DNA from: Punica granatum
Lineage: Eukaryota; Streptophyta; Magnoliopsida; Myrtales; Lythraceae
NCBI RefSeq assembly: GCF_007655135.1
Contig: NC_045128.1
Span: 1 to 64,000, forward strand
Length of the DNA stretch: 64,000 nt
Reading direction: 5' to 3'
Part shown: positions 35,495-46,091 of the stretch, one piece after another
How the letters are laid out: each line of letters starts with the position of its first letter
How positions within the stretch are numbered: the first letter of the stretch is position 1
Translations under genes and position numbers: made by a program
The notes under the pieces: generated by a model
Database searches by the model: none
What the model saw: only the letters and a program-made list of their open reading frames with translations
Told to the model about the DNA's origin: nothing

Positions 35495-35887
35495 CAGCCC
35501 ATATTCTAGAAGACTTCGGCTGCTACTAGAGAAGAATATTGCCATAGTACAATTTCTCTTAATTAGATATTGTTTCCTATATTAGCTTGAGTCAGGAGTC
35601 TGAAGTTTCCTATTTCAGATTATTTTCTTGTTCAATTTTAGGAGAGTAATCTAGAGGAGTATAGGTGTCAATTTCCTATTCTAGAGTCAATGGAGGTGTA
35701 TTCCCTCTATATATAGGCTATTCACCTTATTGTAAGAGGGGGCAGAAAAACACCTTTTGTTGAATGATATTTTGAGTTTGCCATAACTCTTTGTTTTCAG
35801 CATATTGCTAGGGTTTAGCCGTGTTCTATTCCCTTCGAGTCTAAAATTCAGATTTAGGCGCGAGAAACCGTGATCCGCGCTGCGTCA
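35470..35887 (+). repeat. A1 3' LTR
   Basis: 418 bp, preceded by polypurine tract GTGGGGGAGAC (35459-35469) and followed by the TAATC target duplication. TATA-like CTCTATATATAGG near 35705. Confidence 0.93.
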
Positions 35888-37240
35888 TAATCCTAGGAAA
35901 CTCCTCACCTCTGTTACACTTGTAGGACGATTCCAATTCAAAATAACTTCAATCTTCGTGGGGTCCACTGATACACCATCACCTGAAATCACATGCCCGA
36001 GGAATCCCACTCGATCTAACCAAAACTCACATTTGCTAAACTTAGCATAAAGTTTTCTTTCTCTCAAAATCTGCAACACTACTCGGAGATGTTCTTCATG
36101 CTCATTCCGGTTCCTCGAGTATACCAGTATATCATCGATGAAAACCACCACAAACTGATCAAGATATGGCTGGAAGACTCTATTCATTAAATCCATAAAA
36201 GCTGCTGGAGCATTTGTTAACCCGAAAGGCATCACAAGGAATTCATAATGTCCATATCGAGTGCGAAAAGCAGTCTTGGGCACATCAGAGTCCTTGATCT
36301 TCAGCTGGTGGTATCCCGATCTAAGATCGATCTTCAAGAAGACGGTAGCACCTCGGAGCTGATCAAACAAGTCATCTATCCTAGGTAAAGGATATTTATT
36401 GCGCACGGTTACCCGATTCAGCTGTCGGTAATCTATACACAACCTGAGTGAGCCATCTTTCTTCTTCACAAACAAAACGGGAGCACCCCAAGGAGATACA
36501 CTAGGCCTGATAAATCCCTTTTCTAATAATTCTTGCAGCTGGACTTTCAATTCCTTGAGCTCTGTTGGGGCCATACGATACGGTGCACGAGAAATGGGGG
36601 CAGTACCGAGCTCTAGCTCGATAGTAAACTCAATCTCTCTATCGGGAGGAAGGCTAGGTAAGTCATCAGGAAAAACATCTGGAAACTGGCAGACCACTGG
36701 AATTTCACTAAGTTCTGGTGAGTGGGTCTCGGTAGCAACTACATGTGCCAAATATCCTTCACACCCCATTTTCAAAAGTTTCGTCGCCTCGAGAGATGAT
36801 ATAACATTGAATGGAACACCCAACTGATCTCCATGAAACTTAAATTCAGGCTCATTCGGTATTCTAAAGATAACCTCCTTCTTGTAACACTCCACCGAAG
36901 CATGATGAGAAGCAAGCCAATCCATCCCGAGGATAACGTCAAAATCCCAAATGCTTAAGGGTATTAAATCTACTAGCATCTCCTTATCCCCTAAGTGTAG
37001 CCTACAACTGCAATACACTTCCCCAACCACTACGCTCTCCCCCGTCGGTGTAGCTATGGACATACGACTATCTAATAACTCTCGTGGTCTATCAGAATGC
37101 ATGGCATATGACAATGAGATATATGAATGAGAGGACCCTGGGTCTATAAGTACATGAGCAGGTTTATTAAAGAGATTTAACGTACCCGTCACAACAGTAG
37201 GAGTAGCGTTTGCATCCCGCTTCGTCAAGGTGAATACTCA
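35888..37240 (-). pseudogene. T1 protease-RT (5' part of pol)
   Basis: Minus strand, continuous from 37228 to the A1 insertion. Protease [12 protein letters not shown] (near 37130) is followed by a linker, then RT ([36 protein letters not shown]) to TEVRSFLGL, where A1 inserts; it resumes at 20207 with [12 protein letters not shown] at 37238 separates it from gag; T2 has a sense codon at this place (TQSRVFTL). RT catalytic Asp pair is intact. Confidence 0.92.
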
Positions 37241-38587
37241 ACCCTGCGTCATTGGTCTATTTGCCTGGCCTGCTGAGCTCACCAACGATCCACCCCCTCG
37301 ACTTTGAACACTCTTATTGCTACTCATCTACCCACGGCCTCTTATCGCCGATGGCCTATTGCCCACACTAGCACTGCTAGACGCTGCTACTATAGGCTGC
37401 CTACAATTCCTATGTACATGTCCCTTCATGCCACATCTAAAACATGTAACCCCCTCACTCCTTAATTGTGGGCAATTGTTTCTTAAGTGATCACGACGTC
37501 CACAATGAAAACAACTCCCGGACTGCACTTGACAAACTCCGGAATGAAATCGACCACAATTCTGACAATTTTGATGCCTCGGGAGATTAGTTCCACCATA
37601 ATTTCCACCCCTCTGGCTCCTCATGCCCTTATCTTCATGAGACCATTGCAGAAGCGACTGATAAGTTGATTTCCCTCTATTGAAGTCCTGCATAAACCCG
37701 CCTCTTTTTGGGTGTCGGAAGGAACCCTCTACCATTGAGCTACTAGGCCGAGTCCTACTTTGTTCTCTCTGAAGAACTTCCTCTCGTAAGTCTTCCTCAG
37801 CAATGATGGCTTTATTATACAGGTCTGCAAATAATGGGATCTCCAGAACAGAAACGCGCGACCTAATATTGAGGTTCAATCCATCCAAGAACCTACTGCA
37901 TTTGGAAGCTTCATCACTTACCAATGTCGGGGCAAAACGCGACAACTTGGTGAATTTTACTTCATATTCCGCTATGCTGAGCTCTCCTTGCTTCAAATTA
38001 AGAAATTCCCGCTCCTTGGTGCGCCGAAACGAGGCTGGAAAGTATTTGTTATAAAATGCTTGCGTAAACTCACCCCAAGTGATAACATGTGAAGAGTTCG
38101 GGTCCAGTCGTCTCTGAGTAGCCTCCCACCAGTACTGAGCATCCCCTTCTAGCATAAATGTCGCAAGTGCCACACGTTGGGTGTCTGAAACCTCCATGAT
38201 TGAGAAAATCCTCTCTATTCCAGCTATCCAATTCTCTGCTTCTATCGGATCAGTACTTCCCGAAAAACTAGATGGACCATATTTCCTAAACCTTTCATAC
38301 GGCGTCAATTGTGACTCCATGTGAGATGTGGATGCACTCGGCTGTGCTGCTTGCCTCTAGAAGAAAGCCGTTTGTTGCTCAATTAGCTGCGCTTGCTGCT
38401 CAACTAAACGAGTCATGGCTGCTAATGTCTGGTGGATTGGTGGATCTTGATCCCTGGGAGCCTCAGCAGCCTCTTGAGGAGCTTGAGACACTTGATCTTC
38501 TGTCATAGGCTCAGGTATATTCTGATCAGCTAGGTTCTCGGCTGTGCGGTACCTACGTCGACCCCGCCTCGCACGTTTGGGTCCCAT
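37241..38587 (-). pseudogene. T1 gag (Tekay-like)
   Basis: Minus strand, ATG at 38587 (MGPKRARRGRRRY, a basic N-terminus). Capsid region AENWIAGIERIF ... ALATFMLEGDAQYWW. Near 37400-37560 there are two CCHC knuckles (CFHCGRRDHLRNNC, CFRCGMKGHVHRNC) and a related CQNCGRFHSGVC. Stops at 38354 (TAG) and 37328 (TAG; T2 has CAG). Gag-pol was probably one frame, because T2 reads through both downstream stop positions. Confidence 0.9.
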
Positions 38588-38740
38588 CGCTGATTTCCTA
38601 AGCAATACAAGAGTTAATCAAGCATTTAACAAACACAATTATGAGATACATCCCGTCTTGGGGCCGCAACTAATCAAAATAACGGGGATCAGGCACACTA
38701 AGTCTACAGAATCCTATAACCTAGGCTCTGATACCAAAAA
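38588..38740 (-). other. T1 leader and primer-binding site
   Basis: On the minus strand, TGGTATCAGAGCCTAGG begins 5 bases after the LTR end (plus coordinates about 38720-38736). No gene. Confidence 0.85.
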
Positions 38741-38967
38741 TGTCACGACCCGAAACTTATAGCAGAGTTTCCCCTCTATTCCTTAATATCCATGATCATA
38801 TACGCAACTCATATATGTATAATCCGTTTTCCTAACTCCCAACACATTGAACCAACCCAGCAAGCTCTATATAAACATATAACCACCTAACTAATTCAGA
38901 TATATGCATAAAACACTCAAAGATTTCTCAGTTGCAACCATCTTGTAACACAGACTGAACGAAAAGC

Positions 38968-39003
<36 letters not shown>

Positions 39004-40875
39004 CATACTTCTACAACACATCCAACCTTTAAACTAACTCGGCATGCTCTACATGAATATATAATGAGTCTAACGGATTCTAATGTACATATATGCTCTC
39101 CATAGTGTGTTCAGCTACAACCATACCACTAAACCAACTAACAAAAGTTTTAGGTCGTAACAGGATTGTAACATTTACGAACACTTACTACCTATACTAT
39201 GGGTGGGCCTACTTGCCAAAATCCTTTGCGCTGATCCCCGTTATCCAAAGTCCTCCTGTGCGGCTAGTCTAGCTCCTAGCTCGTCTGGAAAAATGTATGC
39301 AGGGGGTGAGCTGCAACTCAGTGAGTACTATATTCCAAGGTAAAATGAGCTAATATGTTACATCACAATTCACGACAATCAATCATACATATATATATAT
39401 ATATGCATATTTCACCGTGATATAGCATCCAATACCAAGATCATCCTTTCACACAACTCATAGGGCAACCAAATCCAAACAACAGTAATATAGCCATAGG
39501 GTTGCATTTCCTCGCAACAGAGTTATGACGGTACCGTGACCCCGCACATCTCACTCATACCATTCTCAACTTCCAACGCCCACATTTCATCAGCGGGGGG
39601 CGCCCGTTAACCTCTGGCGGTAAGAGTTGACCTTCATTTATATTCCGCCGGTCTAGCGGCCGATCAGGCCCTCGTTCATATTCCGCCGGGTCCAGCAGCC
39701 GATCAAGCCCCTATTTATATTCCGCCGGGTCCAGCGGCCGATCAAGTCCCTATTAATATTCCGCCGGGTTCGGCGGCCGATCAAGTCCCTATTTATATTC
39801 CGCCGGGTTCGGCGGCCGATCAGGCCCCTTTTATAATCCGCCGGGTCCAGCGATCCCATGGTTATAGTGCAACCATCACAAGCATACTGAGCATACACAT
39901 CAACTATATTCCGCAATCATTCAGCCACCATCACCTCGATAACCACACACACACACACACACAGATATATATATATATATATATATATTTATTATCATTT
40001 TACGATGGAAGAAAGTACTCACAAATACCCCTAAAATGACCACTTAATGAGTCGAGCCTTCCGGAGGTATAACCTCAGTCTCCCCAGCCCCTATTCAGTT
40101 CAAGCACAAAGGTTAGATAATATGCTAAATAAGAGTACATATAGGTATCAGTTTTAACTCCCGTATTATTCGATTAATATAACTAAAATATAACCAATGA
40201 CATAACGATTCCAATGATATGCTATGCATAACTCAAATCATATCAGTTTAGAATAGAAATTATATTATACGGAGGGCCAATTCGATCAGCCAAATCCAAG
40301 TAAGGAGTACAAGGAATTCTAAGTACTTCTTTAGTTCCAAAATACAAATAAACAAGAGCTTGGTCAATCAACCCATCACATGATATCATTATAATGCATG
40401 ATAAACTTCAAATCAGATCCCTTCTCTAATCCATAGTCAGCTCAAAGAGCAAAATATATGCATATATATACATATGTACACACACTTGTCTACATCTATA
40501 TATATGTATATATAGATTTTCAGAAGGGCATAGCTATGTGTATTAGAAACCTCCTAACTCAACTAAGAAATTTGCCCCCTGCCTTACAACCGAATTATTC
40601 AGCTTCTATTGGTGACCAAACTCATCCTAACACAATATAAAACTAACTCCAAATATATATCCAACTCAATTTATATCAGCTAGGAGAACTAACAAAATTA
40701 CCATAAACTAATCTTTTGAAACTTGATCAGACAAGAAGGATGCAAGAAGAGCCACAAACCATGTACAACATAGTAAATATGAATGTTTAAATCATAGATA
40801 ATCAACTTACTAATCAATACTCCAACTTAGTCTTCTTCCTCTTCTTCTTCTCCAAGAATTTTCTCAACTCAGCCA

Positions 40876-40911
<36 letters not shown>

Positions 40912-41282
40912 GGTTCATTTCCGTTTTCTTTCAGCTAGGGATAGAGGAAGGGAGGGTATGGCTTAAATAAGAATGAAAAGAAGAAAAAGAAGGTGGTCAA
41001 AGATGGTCAAAGGCAGTGGGAAGGAAAGGGCTGCTGAAGAGGAGGCCACTTGGCCCATTCTACACCAATCTCTATCTGATTTCTCACTTTTTCGTTTTTT
41101 ATTATTATTTTTTTTTCATATAGATAATGATCCAGCCACAAGTTGTGGTATATTAAATACATTTAAAGATCCAGCCAAAAAAAATAAGGGTATATTATAT
41201 ACATGTATGTTATGTAACCATGCATGTTCATATGGATATGTATATGAGCATATATGCATGTTTGGTGGACACTAGCCTCACA
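38741..41282 (-). repeat. Shared 2542-bp Tekay-like LTR (5' LTR of T1, 3' LTR of T2)
   Basis: On the minus strand it runs from TGTGAGGC (41282) to GGGTCGTGACA (38741). It is bounded on the left by the T1 primer-binding site and on the right by the T2 polypurine tract, so one LTR serves two internal regions. It holds no gene. Contents: AT microsatellites near 38970-39002 and 39391-39404, a 39-bp GC-rich tandem repeat (39635-39853), a CA/TA microsatellite near 39944-39988, and a CT run near 40880-40909. Confidence 0.9.
39635..39853. repeat. 39-bp GC-rich tandem repeat inside the LTR, about 5.5 copies
   Basis: Unit of the form TATTCCGCCGGGTCCAGCGG plus CCGATCAAGTCCCTATTTA. Each copy contains CCGCCGG and CGGCGG-type arms able to pair. 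The reading frame through it on the minus strand gives a 13-residue repeat (RRTRRNINRDLIG), most likely a consequence of the 39-bp period. Confidence 0.9.
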
Positions 41283-42762
41283 ATCTCCCCCACTAATGAA
41301 AATTTCGTCCCCGAAATTATTTACCTGATATCGGGAAAAGGTATGGATAGTTGACTCTCATAGAATCATCGGGTTTCCAAGTGGCTTCTTCTATCGAATG
41401 ACTCTTCCACAACACCTTTACTAATGGAATTCTCTTGGTTCGAAGGACCTGCTCTTTCCTATCTAAGATCTCTACTGGCTCTTCCTCATATGTTAAGTCC
41501 TCATTTAAATCCACCGGTTGATAACTCAAAACATGAGATGGGTCCGGTATATACTTACGCAACATTAACACATGGAACACGTTATGAATACGGGACAGTT
41601 CAGGGGGTAGAGCCAACCGATATGCCACCTTCCCAATGCGCTCCAAAATCTCGTATGGCCCGATATATCTGGGACTAAGCTTTCCTTTCTTTCCAAATCT
41701 CATCATACCCTTCCATGGTGATACTTTTAAGAAAACTCGATCCCCTTGCTGAAACTCGAGGTCCTTTCTTCGTTTATCCGCATAATTCTTTTGTCGCCCT
41801 TGAGCGGTCTTTAATCTCTCCCTGATAACCTTAATCTTTTCAGCTGTTAAGTCGACTATTTCCGGTCCAATTAATTGCCTCTCTCCAACTTCATTCCAAC
41901 ACAAAGGTGTTCGACAAGCCCGACCATAAAGCGACTCGTAAGGGGCCATTCCAATACTAGATTGGTAACTGTTATTATAGGCAAATTCCATTAGAGGAAG
42001 GTAGTCATCCCAGCCGCCTTGAAATTTCTATGATACACACTCTTAACATATCCTCCAATGTTTGAATGGTCATTTCGCTTTGCCCGTCTGATTCGGGATG
42101 AAAAGCAGTGGTCAAATTCAGCTTCGTGCCTAGAGCCGTAACAAAACTATTCCAGTACTTGGAAGTAAAATAAGAACCTCTATCTGATACTATGGATGCC
42201 GGCACACCGTGCAACCTCACAATCTCCTTAATGAACAATTGTGCCAACTGATCTGCACCAAATGTCGTTTTAGCTGGTAGGAAGTGAGCGGATTTAGTCA
42301 GCCTATCCACTATCATCCATATAGAATCATGCCCTCTTCCTGTTCGTGGAAATCCCGAGACAAAATTCATGGTGATCTTTTCCCATTTCCATTCAGGTAC
42401 CGAAAGAGGTTGTAATAACCCGGATGGGTGCTGATGTTCTGCCTTAACCTGCTGACATACTAGACACTTAGCGACATATTCAGCTATCTTCTTTTTCATG
42501 TTATACCACCAGCAACTTCTCTTCAAATTATAATACATCTTGGTGCTTCCCGGGTGCATCGCATATGGTGAGCTATGGGCTTGTGCAAGGATCTCTCTCT
42601 TCAACTCAGCATTGTCAGGTACACAAATTCGATTCCCAAACATAAGTGTGTCATCCTCTTTCAAAAGAAATTCAAACTTCTTGCCTTCCTTTACTCTGCC
42701 TTCCTTAATCTTGTTTTTCATCTCTACCAAAAATGGATCTACTTGTTGCGCTTCTCGAATTC
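41283..42762 (-). pseudogene. T2 integrase with chromodomain, 3' part of pol
   Basis: Minus strand. Integrase zinc finger is intact ([13 protein letters not shown] ... CLVCQQ). The core reads TMNFVSGFPRT (Asn instead of the catalytic Asp), then SDRGSYF and ESDGQSEMTI. A 1-bp insertion near 42026 shifts frame between 42005-42730 and 41317-41991. Chromodomain-like tail EEPVEILDRKEQVLR ... VLWKSHSIEEATWKPD ends at 41317. Upstream sequence is lost at 42757-42762 by the deletion that also removed the start of B3. Confidence 0.9.
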
Positions 42763-43349
42763 AGCAAGTGTTTGAGGAAGCTTCTAGAATAGTTGATGAT
42801 CAACAGAAGATAACATCAGATTTGTTTGAAGTTTAAATCTCATAGAGATATTCTAGGGGTATTTAGATTTTATATCTTTATAGATTATGTCATATCTCTA
42901 TCGATATTCTTGGTTTTAATTTCCTTATCTATAGGAGGAGATATGACCAGATTATGATTACTTTATGTCTATATATATTCATCTTAGTCAATTTTTAATA
43001 AAAGGAACATTCAGAAAATTGTGAGAGTATTCTCTTTGGTTCTTGAAGAACTAATCAAACTTATCGGAAGTTTCCGTGGCGTTCATCATCGACTTATCAA
43101 ACGGCTTTCCACCACCGTTTGTGGCGTCTTCATCGACTTATCAAGCGGTTTTCCATTACCGTTTGTGGCATCTTCCTATATACCGAGGTTCTTGTTTCGC
43201 ATTAAACAACGGGTTGAGGTCAGTTATACCAAGGTTCTTGTTTTTGTCGTAAACAACGGGTCGAGGGTTCGTCAATCAAATCTGATCGTGGAACGATCTT
43301 GGGTTCCTTTAGTTGTCGGGTCTCGTCATTCTTGGCGGGAATCGCATCA
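42763..43349 (+). repeat. B3 truncated 5' LTR
   Basis: Starts at CAGCAAGTG (just after the pol stop position within the LTR) and continues to GCATCA. PBS TGGTATCAGAGC at 43352-43363. Confidence 0.9.
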
Positions 43350-43363
43350 TTTGGTATCAGAGC

Positions 43364-44015
43364 ATCAGGCTTCAAATCGGGTTTATCCTATCCTTTTTTG
43401 TTTCAATTTGCTGAGTTTCGCTTCATCGAAATTGTTCTTTGTGGATTATTAGTAGAAAAAAAGGGCTGAAAAAAAAAATTTCGGCTGAAAAAAAATAAAT
43501 ATACAAAGCTGAAAAAAAAGAGCTGAAAAAAAAATTGGCCAAAAAAAAATACAGAGCTGAGAAAAAAAAAGATCGAAAGAAAAGAAAGAAGACATCGTTG
43601 TCAATTTGATCCAAATTCTTTATATCAGACCATTCTAAAGTTGTTATTTCCCTTTCTTTGTGATCTACATTGATTTTGATTCTAGAATTTCATATAACAT
43701 TTTGATATACTTCATTCTGGTTGCCTTTTCTCTTGCTTCTTTTCCTCTTGAAATTTCCTCTGAATATTAATTTTCCTTGGTAAGTTCTTGGGGAATTGCT
43801 GCTGGAAATTTTGGAGTTGTTTGTTTAGTTCCAAAGGAACTGAAAGAGAATTGTCGAGTGGAAAAAGGCAAGAGCGGTGAGAATATTAGAGGGTTAAAAG
43901 CCACATATTTTGTTGAGTGAAAACACGAGTGTAGAGTGATTCACATTCTTGAGTGTAAACACGTAAGGGAGCGAATTGTGAGGTCCATTCTTTCTAACTT
44001 TATTTTGCAGCAATC
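43364..44015 (+). other. B3 leader
   Basis: No gene. Contains an A-rich block (about 43449-43580) with repeated GCTGAAAAAAAA motifs, then ordinary sequence up to the gag ATG at 44016. Confidence 0.8.
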
Positions 44016-45041
44016 ATGTCTCACAATAGTGCTAAGAGTATTCCCGAAGGTGCAACGGAATTGGCTGATTCGAAAAGTTATTTGCTAATATAAAGAAGTG
44101 TACTTTTTGCACCGATAAGCTTGTTTTTTTGGGATTTGTTGTTAGTGCACAAGGTGTACAGGTTGATGAGGAGAAGGTACGTGCAATCCAAGAGTGGCTT
44201 AGTCCCACAAGTGTAAGTAATGTTCGTAGTTTTCATGGACTTGCTAGTTTCTATCGGCGGTTCGTGAAGGACTTTAGTAGCATAGCAGCACCACTTACTG
44301 AAGTGATCAAGAAAAACGTTGGATTTAGATGGGGAGAAGAACAAGAGAAGGCGTTTCAGCTAATCAAAGAGAAGCTGACCAACGCTCCTTTATTATCTTT
44401 ACCTAAATTTTCTAAAACCTTTGAGATTGAATGTGATGCGGTTGGAGTTTGAGCAGGTTCATGAACGGATAGATCTGATAGAGAATAAACGTGTGGAGCA
44501 GCCACGAAACGCTCCTAATACACGTAGGAGGGAAAGAGTTCAACCGAGGGAAGTGAGGGTTGAAGATGAAGAGATTAATGGGGCTGGTTTTGATGAAGAT
44601 GATCGAGATTCGGTTGTTAGTAATAGGAGACATGGAGGGCGGTTTAGAGAAGATAGGAATCGGGAAGATTATAACTTGGGTAGTATTAAGATGAAAATCC
44701 CATCGTTCCAAGGAAAGAGTGATCCCGAAGCATACCTTGAGTGGGAGAAAAAGGTGGAGTTTGTATTTGATTGTTATAGTTATTCCGAGCTGAAGAAAGT
44801 CAAATTGGCAGCAATTGAATTCTCGGATTATGCAATTGTTTGGTGGGATCAATTGATGATAAATAGGCGAAGAAATAGAGAGCCACCTATAGATACGTGG
44901 GAGGAAATGAAAAGGGTGACGAGGAAGCAATCCACGTCGATGTTGAAAACCGAGCAAAAGCGAGAAGCAACCAGCCATGTTCCTCAAGGTAAAACCGACA
45001 TTTCTACCTCCAGGAATCGTGACATTAAGTGTTTTAAATGC

Positions 45042-45073
<32 letters not shown>

Positions 45074-46091
45074 AAACAAGCGGGTCATGGTGATGCGAGA
45101 CAATGGTGACATTGTGACTGACACTGAAGATTCCGACACCGATGACATGCCCCCATTGGAGGACGTTCCCGAAGAGGAATATTTAGCTCCAGATGCATTG
45201 ACATTGGTGGCAAGGAGAGCATTAAGCTTGCAAACAAAAGGAGTTGAAGAAGTGCAGCTGGAGAACATCTTTCACACTAGGTGCTACATCAAAGACAATG
45301 TGATTATTGATGGTGGTAGTTGTACTAATGTCGCAAGCGCAACAATGGTGGAAAAATTAAGACTGCCCATGGTGAAGCACCCTAGGCCGTACAAGCTGCA
45401 ATGGTTGAATGATAGTGGTGAGATAAGGGTGAACAAGCAGGTGTTTGTTGCATTTCGAATCGGTAAATACGAAGATGAAGTGTTGTGTGATGTAGTACCG
45501 ATGCAAGCAGGACACTTGTTGCTAGGGCGTCCATGGCAATTTGATAGACGAGTGAAGCATGATGGCTTTACGAACAAATACTCCTTTGTACTTAATCAGC
45601 GATCAATCACTCTTGTACCATTGACTCCGCAGCAAGTATATGAGGATCAAGTGAGATTGCAAAAAGAGAGTGATCAAAAGAAAGAGAGTGAACAGAAGAA
45701 AAAGAGTGAAAATCAGAGAGAGGCCGAGAAAAATGAGAGAGAAAAAGAACATCAAAATTCGGCCATTGAGAGAAAATCAGAGAGAAAACAAAAGAATTTT
45801 TATGCAAAAATGGGAGAAATTAGGCAAGCAATGTTTTTAAATCTGCCGATGATTGTACTTTTGTACAAAGAGGCATTTTTCAATACTAACGAACTTGATA
45901 TCGCTCTGCCTAGTTCTGTTGTTTCTCTTTTGCAGGAGTATGAGGATGTCTTTCCCGAGGAAACACCACATGGCTTACCTCCAATCCGAGGGATTGAACA
46001 TCAAATTGATTTTGTTCCCGGTGCGACAATTCCAAACCGACCAGCCTATAGGAGCAATCCTGAGGAGACAAAGGAGCTTCAACGGCAGGTA
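44016..46091 (+). pseudogene. B3 gag-PR with inserted RT/RNaseH fragment
   Basis: Gag starts at 44016 (MSHNSAKSIPEG). After about 20 codons (…LADSK) it switches at GAAAA (near 44072) to a fragment of the element's own RT thumb and RNaseH start ([15 protein letters not shown] ... FEIECDA), then returns at TGTGATGC (near 44432) to gag ([13 protein letters not shown]). A second gag junction at GAAGC (near 44929) removes about 125 capsid codons. The CCHC knuckle (CFKCQGRGHIASQC), protease (IIDGGSCTN) and start of RT follow in one frame to a 1-bp loss near 46090. Confidence 0.9.

Larger units (their letters stand above)
20208..35887 (+). mobile_element. A1: Ty3/gypsy element with 418-bp LTRs, nested in T1 and interrupted by B1
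   Basis: LTRs at 20208-20625 and 35470-35887 (418 bp each) start TGACG and end CGTCA. Target-site duplication TAATC. A primer-binding site and a very short leader precede gag-pol (ATG 20661). The element is split at 23021/33373 by B1, which carries a GTAGT duplication. Compared with A2 it has at least five internal stops, frameshifts and small deletions. A short LTR and a single gag-pol frame fit a chromovirus; the end of pol shows no chromodomain I can recognise, and I do not assign a clade. Confidence 0.92.
17913..41282 (-). mobile_element. T1: Tekay/Del-like Ty3/gypsy chromovirus, interrupted by A1
   Basis: In plus-strand order: truncated 3' LTR (17913-18075), polypurine tract, integrase with chromodomain, RNaseH, [A1 insertion 20208-35887], RT, protease, gag, leader with PBS, 5' LTR (38741-41282). 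The 5-bp sequence TAATC flanks A1 (20203-20207 and 35888-35892), which shows the two halves were once continuous. The 5' LTR is also the 3' LTR of T2. Multiple stops and a mutated integrase catalytic residue make it non-autonomous. Confidence 0.88.

Noticed and set aside
38970..39002. AT microsatellites as centromeric signal
   Set aside because: Short dinucleotide runs are common in plant LTRs and say nothing about centromere identity.
39653..39916. Repeat protein with 13-residue RRTRRNINRDLIG units
   Set aside because: Produced by the 39-bp minisatellite in the LTR; no promoter or start context.
40458..40640. Short frames in the Tekay LTR near 40458-40640 and 40973-41275
   Set aside because: Low-complexity AT-rich sequence within the LTR; no support.
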